Origin: Pseudomonas sp. CROZ-RG-20F-R04-15
Lineage (GTDB): Bacteria; Pseudomonadota; Gammaproteobacteria; Pseudomonadales; Pseudomonadaceae
Assembly: GCF_022662375.1 (NCBI RefSeq)
Contig: NZ_JAKNQL010000005.1
Span: 186,001 to 250,000, forward strand
Length of the DNA stretch: 64,000 nt
Direction: 5' to 3'
The translations under genes and the position numbers were made by a program. The notes under the pieces were generated by a model. It had not been told where the DNA came from. It saw only the letters and a list, made by a program, of their open reading frames with translations, and did not search any database. Positions 25,748 through 34,771 of the stretch are shown here, piece after piece (the first letter of the stretch is position 1; every line of letters begins with the position of its first letter).

Positions 25748-27039
25748 GCGTTGAACCAACCCAACTTGATCACAAACAGAATCGACAGAATCACCAGCGC
25801 CGGGTTCAGTTCACGGGCACGACCCGACAGCAGCTTGATCACGGTCCAGGAGATGAAACCGAAGGCGATGCCGTTGGCGATCGAGTAAGTGAATGGCATG
25901 GCCAGCGCGGTCACCACGACCGGTGCGGCGACGGTGATGTCGTCCCAGTCTATTTCCGCCAGACCCGAAGTCATCAACACGGCGACGAACAGCAGTGCCG
26001 GCGCGGTGGCGAACGCCGGAACGCTGGCTGCCAATGGCGAGAAGAACAGCGCCAGCAGAAACAGAATCGCGACGACAATGGCGGTCAGGCCAGTACGGCC
26101 GCCGGCACTGACGCCGGCTGCGGATTCGATGTAACTGGTGGTGGTCGAAGTACCCAGCAACGAACCGGCCATGGCCGCGGTGCTGTCGGCGATCAGTGCA
26201 CGACCCATTTTCGGCATGTGGCCGTCCTTGCCCATCAGGCCGGCGCGCTTGGCGACGCCGATCAGGGTGCCGGAGTTGTCGAACAGGTCGACGAACAGGA
26301 AGGCGAAGATCACGCTGACCAGACCGATATCCAGTGCGCCTTTGATGTCCAGTTGCAGGAAGGTCGGGGCCAGCGAAGGTGGCATCGATGTCACGCCGTT
26401 GAACGGAGTGAAGCCCATCACGATGGAAACGATGGTCACCGCCAGAATGCCGATCAGTACCGCACCGCGCACTTTCAGCGCTTCGAGGGCTACGATCAGG
26501 GCGAAACCTAGGGTAGCGAGAATCGGTGCAGGTTGTTTCAGGTCACCGAGGCCGACCATGGTCGCCGGGTTGCTGACGACGATGCCCGCGTTGTGCAGGG
26601 CGATCAGTGCCAGGAACAGGCCTATACCGGCAGCAATCGCCGAGCGCAGTGGCAACGGGATGCTGTTGATGATCCATTCACGGATGCGGAAGATCGACAG
26701 CAGGAAGAACAGCACCGCCGAAATGAACACCGCACCCAGCGCCACTTGCCAGGTGTGGCCCATGTGCAGGACCACGGTGTAGGTGAAGAAGGCGTTCAGA
26801 CCCATGCCCGGGGCGAGGGCGATCGGGTAGTTGGCGATCAGGCCCATGACGGTCGAACCGATGGCAGCCGCCAGACAGGTGGCGACAAACACCGCACCTT
26901 TGTCCATGCCGGTCTCGCCGAGAATGCTCGGGTTGACGAACAGAATGTAGGCCATGGCCAAGAAAGTCGTGATGCCCGCCAGAATCTCGGTGCGCACGTT
27001 GGTGTTGTGTGCCTTGAGTTGAAACAGCCTTTCCAGCAT
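25744..27039 (-). CDS. NCS2-family purine permease (AzgA-like, hypoxanthine/guanine/adenine)
   Basis: 431 residues from ATG 27039 with GGGAG upstream. The N-terminus [37 protein letters not shown] is the hallmark of the AzgA/PbuG subgroup; NAFFTYTVV and the [13 protein letters not shown] motif of helix ten follow. About fourteen membrane segments. It imports a purine base by proton symport. It overlaps trmA by 4 bp. The frame to 27228 contains no family similarity before 27039. Confidence 0.9.
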   Translation of the reverse strand: MLERLFQLKAHNTNVRTEILAGITTFLAMAYILFVNPSILGETGMDKGAVFVATCLAAAIGSTVMGLIANYPIALAPGMGLNAFFTYTVVLHMGHTWQVALGAVFISAVLFFLLSIFRIREWIINSIPLPLRSAIAAGIGLFLALIALHNAGIVVSNPATMVGLGDLKQPAPILATLGFALIVALEALKVRGAVLIGILAVTIVSIVMGFTPFNGVTSMPPSLAPTFLQLDIKGALDIGLVSVIFAFLFVDLFDNSGTLIGVAKRAGLMGKDGHMPKMGRALIADSTAAMAGSLLGTSTTTSYIESAAGVSAGGRTGLTAIVVAILFLLALFFSPLAASVPAFATAPALLFVAVLMTSGLAEIDWDDITVAAPVVVTALAMPFTYSIANGIAFGFISWTVIKLLSGRARELNPALVILSILFVIKLGWFNA

Positions 27040-27261
27040 GTCTGCTCCCCGTGGCGCGCGTAGCGCCGTGAATGTATCGACCTCAACAGCAAAGCACAGA
27101 CCGTCGCAAGCGCCTGAAAAATTGTGGTGGGCCGGAAAAAGCCGCGCATCATACCAGCAGCGTGAGGAATATGGCGGTTGTTGGTGTCGATCGTCGGCGA
27201 AGTTTTGCGTTGAAGCCAACTGCGCCATACTGCGCGCTGAATTTTTCGGGGTGGGGAACGC

Positions 27262-27711
27262 ATGAGCAAGCGCTGGATGAACGCTTTCGGGTTAATCGCA
27301 ACGCTGACAGCCGGGATGTCGCCAGCCTGGGCGGCATCGGCACCGCCGTTGACGCAAGTGAAAGTCATCAAGGTGCAATCGCCTGCCTGCGGGCTTGAAG
27401 ACATCGGCGACGGGCAGACGCAGACCCAATGCAATCACAGCGGACCGAATATCAAGGTCTACGTGCTCGAAGTCGGCTACGGCAAGAGCCAGCCTCAGGT
27501 CGCACTGGACGGTTTTGAAGTGAACGGCACCCGTGCCCCGGTGTGTGCCTTTGATAACGGTAACCTGACCGAATGTACTCCCGGTAATAAAACCGTCGGT
27601 TCTCTTTATACCTTCGATCTGGCGGGCAAACAGGAAGGCACCTTCACCTTCAGCAACACCTCGATCAACGCGCCACGCAACACAATGTCGACCCAGCTTT
27701 ACATCAAGTAA
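27262..27711 (+). CDS. Small secreted protein, DUF4879-like
   Basis: 149 residues. A Sec signal peptide ends near SPAWAASA (residue 25-27); the mature part has cysteines in SPACGLEDIG, TQCNHSG, APVCAFD and TECTPGN, suggesting two disulfides. The beta-rich mature domain recalls the DUF4879/YolA group, recognised from memory and not certain. Divergent from the permease. No function is known. Confidence 0.7.
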   Translation: MSKRWMNAFGLIATLTAGMSPAWAASAPPLTQVKVIKVQSPACGLEDIGDGQTQTQCNHSGPNIKVYVLEVGYGKSQPQVALDGFEVNGTRAPVCAFDNGNLTECTPGNKTVGSLYTFDLAGKQEGTFTFSNTSINAPRNTMSTQLYIK

Positions 27712-27777
27712 CGGCTGTTGCAGCGCGATCCGGTTGAAGCTGACTACGCTTCACGTATCACCCAGCGGATAGCGCCC

Positions 27778-28323
27778 ATGACCTTTAGAGCCCTGATTAC
27801 CCTCGCCGAGGGCATCGATGATCTGCAAAGTGTGACCCTGATCGACGTGTTGCGCAGGGCCGGCGTCGAAGTGGTGGCGGCCAGCATCGAAGGCCGGCGC
27901 ATGCTCACCTGCGCTCGCGGCACGCGCCTGACCGCCGACGGCATGCTGGTCGATGTGCTGGCGCAAACCTTCGACCTGATCGTCCTGCCCGGCGGCGCCG
28001 TCGGCGCACAACACCTGGCGGCGCATCAACCGCTGCAACAACTGCTCAAGGATCAATCCAGCGCCGGACGCCTGTTCGCCGCCATCGCCGAAGCCCCGGC
28101 CATCGCCCTGCAAAGCTTCGGGGTGCTGCGCCAGCGGCGCATGACCTGCCTGCCCAGCGCCAGCCATCAACTCTCGGGCTGTACGTTTGTTGATCAACCG
28201 GTGGTGGTCGACGGCAATTGCATCACCGCGCAAGGCTCCAGCGCTGCGCTGGAATTTGCCTTGACGCTGGTCGAACAACTGGGCGGCAAGGCCTTGCGGG
28301 CGAAAGTGGCGGGGGATTTGTAA
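27778..28323 (+). CDS. DJ-1/PfpI family protein lacking the usual nucleophilic cysteine
   Basis: 181 residues from ATG 27778. The fold markers are present: ALITLAEGIDDLQSVTLIDVLRRAGVEVV at the N-terminus and DLIVLPGG in the middle. At the nucleophile elbow, where family members read AAICAAP, this protein reads AAIAEAP, so the conserved Cys is Ala. The second half (QGSSAALEFALTLVEQLGG) is normal. Cysteine-dependent chemistry (glyoxalase or deglycase) is therefore unlikely; it may bind a ligand instead. Confidence 0.82.
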   Translation: MTFRALITLAEGIDDLQSVTLIDVLRRAGVEVVAASIEGRRMLTCARGTRLTADGMLVDVLAQTFDLIVLPGGAVGAQHLAAHQPLQQLLKDQSSAGRLFAAIAEAPAIALQSFGVLRQRRMTCLPSASHQLSGCTFVDQPVVVDGNCITAQGSSAALEFALTLVEQLGGKALRAKVAGDL

Positions 28324-28334
28324 TCGCGGAGGTG

Positions 28335-28622
28335 TCAGGCGTGGACAGCGATCAGTTCGATAACCGGTTGCTCCCGATGCTCCGCTTGCCACAGATCGTA
28401 GTCGGTTTGTACGCCTAGCCACACACGCGCCTTGCCAATGCCGGCACGCTCAAGACGCACAGCCAGATCCGGGCTGATGGGCGCATGTCCGTGTAATACA
28501 CGTGAAAGATGCGGGCGTGCGAAGCCCAAGTGTCGGGCCAATTCGGTCACGCTGATGCCAAGCTCGGGCAAAACATCCATCAGCAGTGTTTCGCCGGGGT
28601 GTGGCGGGTTGTGCATGGGCAT
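28335..28622 (-). CDS. higA: HigA family antitoxin (XRE helix-turn-helix)
   Basis: 95 residues. NPPHPGETLLMDVLPELGISVTELARHLGFARPHLSRVLHG is the standard HigA opening with an XRE HTH, followed by WLGVQTDYDLWQAEH. It neutralises the toxin encoded just upstream and binds the operon promoter. Toxin gene precedes antitoxin with 14 bp between, the typical higBA order. Confidence 0.92.
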   Translation of the reverse strand: MPMHNPPHPGETLLMDVLPELGISVTELARHLGFARPHLSRVLHGHAPISPDLAVRLERAGIGKARVWLGVQTDYDLWQAEHREQPVIELIAVHA

Positions 28623-28636
28623 GAGCCTGCCTCCTG

Positions 28637-28915
28637 TCAGTGGTAGTCCAGATAATCGACCAGTTCGATATCCGAACCGACAAAACGAAAGATCACTCGC
28701 CAGTTGCCTGAAACGCTCAGCGACCAGTACTCCGTCAGTTCACCTTTCAATCGATGCAGGCGCCAACCCGGAAGGTCCAGATCTGCGGGAAGCGTAGCGC
28801 GATCCATGAACTGCAGCATGCGCGACAGCCGTTTTGCGTGGTCGGCACGAATCCCGCGAGTCGAACCTGTTTCATAGAAGCCTCGAAGGCCTTTGTGCTG
28901 AAAGGATTTGATCAT
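28637..28915 (-). CDS. higB: HigB/RelE-type mRNA interferase toxin
   Basis: 92 residues from ATG 28915 (MIKSFQHKGLRGFYETGS), the usual HigB start. The core WRLHRLKGELTEYWSLSVSGNWRVIFRF is the RelE-like sheet with basic residues that cut mRNA on the ribosome. No good ribosome site precedes ATG 28915, and a palindrome starts 6 bp upstream. In-frame GTG 28969 would add 18 residues but reads through both palindromes, so the short form is preferred. Confidence 0.9.
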   Translation of the reverse strand: MIKSFQHKGLRGFYETGSTRGIRADHAKRLSRMLQFMDRATLPADLDLPGWRLHRLKGELTEYWSLSVSGNWRVIFRFVGSDIELVDYLDYH

Positions 28916-28920
28916 GGGCT

Positions 28921-28969
28921 CGAGTGTAAGGCGATACATTACACTCGGTGCGGTAACTATGTACCGCAC
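28921..28969. promoter_or_regulatory. Two perfect palindromes in the higBA promoter
   Basis: CGAGTGTAA-N9-TTACACTCG at 28921-28947 and GTGCGGTA-N6-TACCGCAC at 28948-28969 lie end to end before higB. They are likely operators for HigA or the HigBA complex, by analogy with other higBA operons. Confidence 0.7.
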
Positions 28970-28999
28970 ATTTTCAGTTTTCTTGTGCTTTGGAGGTTG

Positions 29000-30238
29000 T
29001 CAGACCTTCACTTCCTCCACCGGCACATGCATCCGATCCCGGTTAGCCAGCGTCGGAAATAACTTGATCCATGTCCCCGTCACCACCAGCGTGCCGATCC
29101 CGCCCATCACCACTGCCGGCACGGTGCCGAACCAGTGGGCGGTGACGCCGGATTCGAATTCGCCCAACTGGTTTGAGGCGCCGATAAACAGCCCGTTCAC
29201 CGCGCTGACACGGCCGCGCATTTCGTCCGGGGTTTCCAGTTGTACGAAAGACGCGCGGATGACCATGCTGATCATGTCCGCCGCGCCAAGTACCACCAGC
29301 ACTGCCAGCGAGAACCAGAACGAGGTCGACAGGCCAAAGGCGATGGTCGCGACGCCGAATATGCCCACCGCTGTGAACATCACCCGGCCGACATTGCGCT
29401 CGACGGCAAACCGCGCGAGGAACAGCGACATCCCCAGTGCGCCGACCGCCGGTGCCGAGCGCAGCAGGCCGAGGCCCCACGGCCCGGTCAGCAGAATGTC
29501 CTTGGCGAACACCGGCAGCAACGCCGTGGCGCCGCCGAGCAACACCGCAAACAGATCCAGCGAGATCGCCCCGAGAATGTCCGGGCGGCTGCGAATGAAA
29601 CGAATCCCCGCCAGCAATGAATCCAGCGTGGCTTTGCCTTTGTTCAACGGTGTCTGCCGCGCGGGCAAGTTGAGCATCAAGGTGCAGGCAATAACGTAAA
29701 GCAGCACGGTTGGGCCATAGACCCAGACGCTACCGAATGCGTAGAGCAAACCGCCCAGCGCTGGAGCGACGATGGTCGCCGACTGCTGCGCCGACTGTGC
29801 CGCCGCCACTGCCCGAGGGAACAGCGCGCTGGGCACGATGCTCGGCAGCAACGCCTGAGTAGTCGGCATCTCGAACGAGCGCGCCGCGCCGAGCAGGAAG
29901 GCGAGGATGAAGATCATCTCGCGGGTGACATGATCGGTGGCGCTGCCGATGGCCAGCGCCAGCGCGATCAACGCCTGCAACGACTGACAGATCGCCGCAA
30001 CTTTGCGCCGGTCATAGCGGTCGGCGACATGCCCGGTGTGCAGCATGAACAGTACGCGCGGAGCAAATTCGACCAGCCCGACCAGGCCCAGATCGAGGAC
30101 GTTGCCGGTCAGTTGATAGAGGTTCCAGCCGATCGCCACGGTGAGCATCTGGAAACCGCTGGCGGTGAAGATCCGCGCGAACCAGAAAGCGAGAAACGGA
30201 CGATGGTGACGTAACAGCAGGGGCGCTTGGCTGGGCAT
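29000..30238 (-). CDS. MFS exporter of the EntS-like MFS_3 group
   Basis: 412 residues with about twelve membrane helices. The N-terminus (FLAFWFARIFTASGFQMLTVAIGWNLYQLTG) and the A motif HVADRYDRRKV fit EntS-like exporters, which lack ATP-binding domains and expel siderophores, lipids or drugs by proton antiport. No siderophore genes are nearby, so the substrate is open. It ends 84 bp before the higB start. Confidence 0.82.
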   Translation of the reverse strand: MPSQAPLLLRHHRPFLAFWFARIFTASGFQMLTVAIGWNLYQLTGNVLDLGLVGLVEFAPRVLFMLHTGHVADRYDRRKVAAICQSLQALIALALAIGSATDHVTREMIFILAFLLGAARSFEMPTTQALLPSIVPSALFPRAVAAAQSAQQSATIVAPALGGLLYAFGSVWVYGPTVLLYVIACTLMLNLPARQTPLNKGKATLDSLLAGIRFIRSRPDILGAISLDLFAVLLGGATALLPVFAKDILLTGPWGLGLLRSAPAVGALGMSLFLARFAVERNVGRVMFTAVGIFGVATIAFGLSTSFWFSLAVLVVLGAADMISMVIRASFVQLETPDEMRGRVSAVNGLFIGASNQLGEFESGVTAHWFGTVPAVVMGGIGTLVVTGTWIKLFPTLANRDRMHVPVEEVKV

Positions 30239-30697
30239 CTGAAGGCAGGTCTGGCTCGGGGGGGAACCGCGAGATTATCACCAGTCTGTAACAGGAAGTT
30301 GCCATGACAAAAAATTTAGTTAGGAGGACATCGATTTTTTGCGGTGCAGATTGATTCTGCTGTTCGGGGATTTGCGTCGGCCTGGAGATCTGTACTGTTT
30401 TTCTCGCTGCCGATGCTCCGGGGATGTGTTGCAGGGCTTTACCGAGGTTGTGAGGCAACTTGTCACGCGGCAAACGACCACGCAGTTCATCGGCAAAAAT
30501 GGGACTACTCTTTCAACGTTGCTTGATCCAGATCAAGACCCAAAAGGAATTGATCCGGTGGCCAGTTGGCCAGACTCCCTGCGTTGCGATGGTTGTTTAA
30601 AAAGAACGAATCAGAATTCGCCGCACTCCATATCCGTGGGGGCAGTGGGTGCAGGCCTCCGGGTCCGCAGCCGGTACTACCTGACAGAGGAAGCCAT
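30239..30697 (+). promoter_or_regulatory. 459-bp regulatory region of the cio operon
   Basis: No credible gene. It contains an A/T-rich stretch near 30300-30345, a 16-codon ORF (ATG 30304, AGGAAG before it) that I do not call as a gene, the ANR/FNR box at 30523-30536, and the AGAGGAAG ribosome site just before cioA. Confidence 0.6.
30523..30536. promoter_or_regulatory. anr box: ANR/FNR box upstream of cioA
   Basis: TTGAT-CCAG-ATCAA is a perfect match to the FNR/ANR consensus, 162 bp before cioA. In P. aeruginosa ANR lowers cio transcription at low oxygen; the same here is inference. Confidence 0.8.
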
Positions 30698-32143
30698 ATG
30701 TTCGGTTTAGAGGCACTAGATCTCGCCCGAATTCAATTCGCGTTCACCATCTCGTTCCACATCCTGTTCCCGGCCATCACCATCGGTCTGGCGAGTTACC
30801 TTGCGGTGCTTGAAGGCCTGTGGCTGAAAACCCACAACGACACTTACCGTGACCTCTACCATTTCTGGTCGAAGATCTTTGCCGTCAACTTCGGCATGGG
30901 TGTGGTCTCGGGGCTGGTCATGGCGTACCAGTTCGGCACTAACTGGAGTCGATTCTCGGACTTCGCCGGCGCCGTCACCGGGCCGTTGCTGACCTATGAG
31001 GTGCTCACGGCGTTCTTCCTCGAAGCCGGTTTCCTCGGCGTGATGCTGTTCGGCTGGAACAAGGTCGGGCGTGGGCTGCACTTCTTCGCCACCGTCATGG
31101 TGGCGATCGGCACGCTGATTTCGACCTTCTGGATTCTCGCCTCCAACAGCTGGATGCAAACGCCACAGGGCTTCGAAATCGTCAACGGTCAGGTGATTCC
31201 GACCGACTGGCTGGCGATCATCTTCAACCCCTCGTTCCCCTATCGCCTGATGCACATGGCGACGGCAGCGTTTGTCGCCACGGCGTTCTTCGTCGGCTCA
31301 TCGGCGGCCTGGCACTTGCTGCGCGGCAAGGACAATCCGGCGATCCGCACCATGTTGTCGATGGCAATGTGGATGGCACTGATCGTCGCGCCGATCCAGG
31401 CAGTCATCGGCGACTTCCATGGCCTGAATACGCTCGAACATCAGCCGGCGAAAATCGCCGCGATCGAGGGGCACTGGGAAAACAAGGGCGACGAAGCGAC
31501 GCCGCTGATTCTGTTCGGCTGGCCGGACATGAAAGAAGAGAAGACCAAATTCGCCGTGGAGATTCCGTACCTCGGCAGCCTGATCCTGACCCACTCGCTG
31601 GACAAACAGGTGCCGGCGCTCAAGGAATTTCCGCCGGAAGACCGGCCGAATTCGACCATCGTGTTCTGGTCGTTCCGGGTCATGGTCGGCCTCGGTTTCC
31701 TGATGATCTTCACCGGTCTGTGGAGCCTGTGGCTGCGCAAACGCAACACGCTCTACACCTCGCGGCCGTTCCTGTATCTGGCGTTGTGGATGGGGCCATC
31801 CGGCCTGATCGCGATTCTCGCCGGTTGGTTTACCACTGAAATTGGCCGTCAGCCGTGGGTGGTCTACGGCTTGATGCGCACGGCGGATGCGTCTTCCAAC
31901 CACAGTTTCATGCAGATGAGCATCACGCTGATCATGTTTGTAGTGGTGTATTTCGCGCTGTTTGGTGCGGGGCTCGGCTACATGATGCGTCTGGTGCGCA
32001 AAGGGCCGAAGATCAGCGAGGGCGCGGAAACGCCGGACGGTGGTCCGGGCAAACAGCGTACACCGGCGCGTCCGTTGTCCGCCGCCGACGATTCGGCCGA
32101 TGCCGATCACGACGACACCCCCAGCCTGACCAAGGAGATTTGA
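30698..32143 (+). CDS. cioA: Cyanide-insensitive terminal oxidase subunit I
   Basis: 481 residues from ATG 30698. FGLEALDLARIQFAFTISFHILFPAITIG is the standard start of bd-type subunit I; heme ligand His19-region, and the GRQPWVVYGLMRTADA segment near the C-terminus are visible. The Q-loop is short (no long insertion), as in the CIO rather than E. coli CydA-L subgroup. About nine membrane helices. It oxidises ubiquinol and reduces oxygen to water without pumping protons, and resists cyanide. cioB begins 3 bp after its stop. Confidence 0.93.
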   Translation: MFGLEALDLARIQFAFTISFHILFPAITIGLASYLAVLEGLWLKTHNDTYRDLYHFWSKIFAVNFGMGVVSGLVMAYQFGTNWSRFSDFAGAVTGPLLTYEVLTAFFLEAGFLGVMLFGWNKVGRGLHFFATVMVAIGTLISTFWILASNSWMQTPQGFEIVNGQVIPTDWLAIIFNPSFPYRLMHMATAAFVATAFFVGSSAAWHLLRGKDNPAIRTMLSMAMWMALIVAPIQAVIGDFHGLNTLEHQPAKIAAIEGHWENKGDEATPLILFGWPDMKEEKTKFAVEIPYLGSLILTHSLDKQVPALKEFPPEDRPNSTIVFWSFRVMVGLGFLMIFTGLWSLWLRKRNTLYTSRPFLYLALWMGPSGLIAILAGWFTTEIGRQPWVVYGLMRTADASSNHSFMQMSITLIMFVVVYFALFGAGLGYMMRLVRKGPKISEGAETPDGGPGKQRTPARPLSAADDSADADHDDTPSLTKEI

Positions 32144-32146
32144 GCC

Positions 32147-33154
32147 ATGGGTATTGATCTTCCGCTGATCTGGGCCGTGATCATCATCTTCGGCATCATG
32201 ATGTACGTGGTCATGGACGGCTTCGATCTGGGCATCGGGATTCTCTTCCCGTTCATCCCCGGCAAAGTAGACCGTGACGTGATGATGAACACCGTCGCCC
32301 CGGTCTGGGACGGCAACGAAACCTGGCTGGTTTTGGGTGGTGCGGCGCTGTTCGGCGCGTTCCCGCTGGCGTATTCGGTGGTGTTGTCGGCGCTGTATCT
32401 GCCGCTGATTTTTATGTTGATCGGTCTGATCTTCCGTGGCGTGGCGTTCGAGTTCCGCTTCAAGGCCAAGGACGACAAACGTCATCTATGGGACAAGGCC
32501 TTCATCGGTGGTTCGGTCGCGGCAACGTTCTTCCAGGGCGTGGCGCTGGGTGCATTCATCGACGGTTTGCCGGTGGTCAATCGGCAGTTCGCCGGCGGAT
32601 CACTCGACTGGCTGACGCCGTTCACGCTGTTCTGCGGCGCCGCACTGGTGGTGGCGTACGCCTTGCTTGGCTGCACCTGGTTGATCATGAAGACCGAAGG
32701 CAAGCTGCAAGAGCAGATGCACAATCTGGCCCGGCCTCTGGCCTTCGTGCTGCTTGCGGTGATCGGTGTCGTCAGCCTGTGGACGCCGCTGGCTCACCCG
32801 GAAATCGCCTCGCGCTGGTTCAGCATGCCTAACCTGTTCTGGTTCATGCCGGTGCCGATTCTGGTGTTGGTGACGATGTACGGGCTGATCCGCGCCGTGG
32901 CACGCAATGCCAACTACATGCCGTTCCTGCTGACGCTGGTGCTGATCTTTCTTGGCTACAGCGGTCTGGGCATCAGCCTGTGGCCGAACATCGTGCCGCC
33001 GTCGATCTCGATCTGGGACGCTGCCGCACCGCCGCAAAGTCAGGGCTTCATGCTGGTGGGCACGCTGTTCATCATCCCGTTCATCCTGGGTTACACCTTC
33101 TGGAGCTACTACGTGTTCCGCGGCAAGGTCACCCACGAAGACGGCTATCACTAA
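32147..33154 (+). CDS. cioB: Cyanide-insensitive terminal oxidase subunit II
   Basis: 335 residues. The opening IDLPLIWAVIIIFGIMMYVVMDGFDLGIGILFPF and VWDGNETWLVLGGAALFGAFP are typical of CydB/CioB. Eight to nine membrane helices. It forms the heterodimer with CioA. Its AUG lies 3 bp after cioA, so translation is coupled. A REP element separates it from the DUF2474 gene. Confidence 0.93.
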   Translation: MGIDLPLIWAVIIIFGIMMYVVMDGFDLGIGILFPFIPGKVDRDVMMNTVAPVWDGNETWLVLGGAALFGAFPLAYSVVLSALYLPLIFMLIGLIFRGVAFEFRFKAKDDKRHLWDKAFIGGSVAATFFQGVALGAFIDGLPVVNRQFAGGSLDWLTPFTLFCGAALVVAYALLGCTWLIMKTEGKLQEQMHNLARPLAFVLLAVIGVVSLWTPLAHPEIASRWFSMPNLFWFMPVPILVLVTMYGLIRAVARNANYMPFLLTLVLIFLGYSGLGISLWPNIVPPSISIWDAAAPPQSQGFMLVGTLFIIPFILGYTFWSYYVFRGKVTHEDGYH

Positions 33155-33159
33155 GCAAA

Positions 33160-33190
33160 ACCCTGTGGGAGCGAGCCTGCTCGCGATGGC
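33160..33190. repeat. Single REP sequence inside the cio operon
   Basis: One arm only (CCCTGTGGGAGCGAGCCTGC TCGCGA), with no matching inverted partner nearby. It lies between cioB and the small DUF2474 gene and could act as an RNA hairpin there. Confidence 0.85.
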
Positions 33191-33231
33191 GTCGGCGATG
33201 GCGCCATCAATCTTGAAGAGGTTTGAAGAAA

Positions 33232-33399
33232 ATGACTGGAAAACATTCCCTGCACGACATTGAAGAAGCAGAAAAAAAACCGCTGTGGCAGCGGCTCGGC
33301 TGGTTGGCCCTGATCTGGGTCGGCAGTGTTGGCGTGCTGTTTATCGCCGCCAGCCTGATGCGCATGTTCATGAATGCCGCAGGCCTGACGACACACTGA
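33232..33399 (+). CDS. DUF2474 small membrane peptide, CioAB accessory
   Basis: 55 residues, too short for common ORF cut-offs. The N-terminal half is charged (HDIEEAEKKPLWQRLGW), then one membrane helix (about residues 22-41: LALIWVGSVGVLFIAASLMR), then a short tail. DUF2474 peptides lie next to bd-type oxidases and are small-subunit-like. A GAAGAA ribosome site precedes the ATG. It is 77 bp after cioB, across a REP sequence and before a strong terminator, so it is the last gene of the operon. Confidence 0.85.
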   Translation: MTGKHSLHDIEEAEKKPLWQRLGWLALIWVGSVGVLFIAASLMRMFMNAAGLTTH

Positions 33400-33435
33400 A
33401 TCATCCCGTCCCGGCGCCTTCGGGTACGGCTTTGC

Positions 33436-33461
33436 AACCCTCCTCACGGAGGGTTTTTTTT
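33436..33461 (+). terminator. Terminator of the cio operon
   Basis: 8-bp stem AACCCTCC/GGAGGGTT with a 4-nt loop and a run of T (33454-33461). Classic rho-independent form, 37 bp after the DUF2474 stop. Confidence 0.93.
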
Positions 33462-33470
33462 ACCTCGCGA

Positions 33471-34595
33471 TTACTTGCGGGCCTTGAGAATCACGAATTT
33501 CGGCGTGGCAGCCACTTGCTCGACACCGCGGAACAACCGCGCCAGTTTGCTGTGGTAACCCAAATGGCGGTTGCCGACGATGTACAGCGCGCCGCCCACT
33601 ACCAATGCTTCACGCGCCTGCTGGAACATGCGCCAGGCGAGGAAGTCTCCAACTACCTGCTGCTGATGGAATGGCGGATTGCACAGCACCACATCCAATG
33701 ATTGCGGCTCCTGCCCGGCCAGGCCATCGCCAGCCCGCGCTATCACTTCACGATCACCCAGCGCTGCGTGCCAGTTCTCGGTAGCCGATTGCACTGCCAT
33801 AAACGATTCGTCGACCAGCGTGTAATGCGCATCGGGATTTTGCAGCGCACTCGCGATGGCCAGAACCCCGTTGCCACAGCCCAGATCGGCGACTCGGGCG
33901 CTGCCAAGATTTTTCGGCAGATGCGGCAGGAAGGCGCGCGTGCCAATGTCCAGCCCTTCGCGGCAGAACACGTTGGCGTGGTTGAGCAACTCGATCGAAG
34001 GTTCGTCGAGGCGATACCGCGAAGGGTAGGGCGAGACTGCGGGTGCTTTCGCTTCAGGTGTGGCAATCAACAGCCGCGCTTTCTTCACTGCCAGAGAGGC
34101 TTGCACCGGACCGATGTAGCGTTCCAGCAGATCACCGGCGGCGCGTGGCAGGTGTTTGACCATGGCAGCGGCGATCACTTCGGCATCGGGCGCGAGCTGC
34201 CCTTGCAAGCGGATCAACTGTTCTTCCAGCAACGCGAGGGTTTTCGGTACGCGAATCAGCACCCGGTCGAACGGTCCGACCAATGGCTCGCTGGCAGGGA
34301 TCCCGCGAACGGCGTCGAACGCCTGGCCATTGCGCAGCAGGTTTTTTTCCAGACCCTGAAACCCCAGGAAGGAGTCGCCGCTGCTGCTGACCTTGACCTT
34401 GCCGAACAGGCTGGCAGCCAGCGCACCGAAGCTGTCGTTGAGCACCAGTACCCGTGTTTCAACCGTCGGTTGCTGTGCCGCCAGATGGTTGAGCAGGTAT
34501 TCGTCGGCCGCGTCGAAGGCTTGCAACGGTTCATTCTGCTGTTCGGGCTGGCGGATCAGGTCGAGTTGGGCGAAGGGTGTTTCAAGCAAAGGCAT
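33471..34595 (-). CDS. rlmG: 23S rRNA (guanine-1835-N2)-methyltransferase
   Basis: 374 residues with the two-domain layout of RlmG/RsmC: a degenerate N-terminal methyltransferase-like domain (about 1-190) and a catalytic C-terminal domain with SAM motif VADLGCGNGVLAIAS and active-site NPPF in LCNPPFHQQQ. It modifies G1835 of 23S rRNA. Convergent with the cio operon. The 176-bp gap upstream holds no gene. Confidence 0.9.
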   Translation of the reverse strand: MPLLETPFAQLDLIRQPEQQNEPLQAFDAADEYLLNHLAAQQPTVETRVLVLNDSFGALAASLFGKVKVSSSGDSFLGFQGLEKNLLRNGQAFDAVRGIPASEPLVGPFDRVLIRVPKTLALLEEQLIRLQGQLAPDAEVIAAAMVKHLPRAAGDLLERYIGPVQASLAVKKARLLIATPEAKAPAVSPYPSRYRLDEPSIELLNHANVFCREGLDIGTRAFLPHLPKNLGSARVADLGCGNGVLAIASALQNPDAHYTLVDESFMAVQSATENWHAALGDREVIARAGDGLAGQEPQSLDVVLCNPPFHQQQVVGDFLAWRMFQQAREALVVGGALYIVGNRHLGYHSKLARLFRGVEQVAATPKFVILKARK

Positions 34596-34771
34596 CGGGC
34601 GGGAACTCAGGGGTAATCAACGGGGTGTTCCGCAGCCTGACAGTGTGCGGCGGAACCGACTGAGTGTAATGCAACGCAGAATGTTCGCGTCATCACTCAA
34701 GAGGGTCACAAATGGTACGTTTTTTTCGTCGTTATTACCTGAATGTTTTTAAACGAGGCAAGGCTGATCGA

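Noticed and set aside
30304..30354. 16-codon ORF with a good ribosome site upstream of cioA
   Set aside because: It has no conserved features or attenuator-type hairpin after it, and lies far from cioA. A leader peptide cannot be supported from one sequence.
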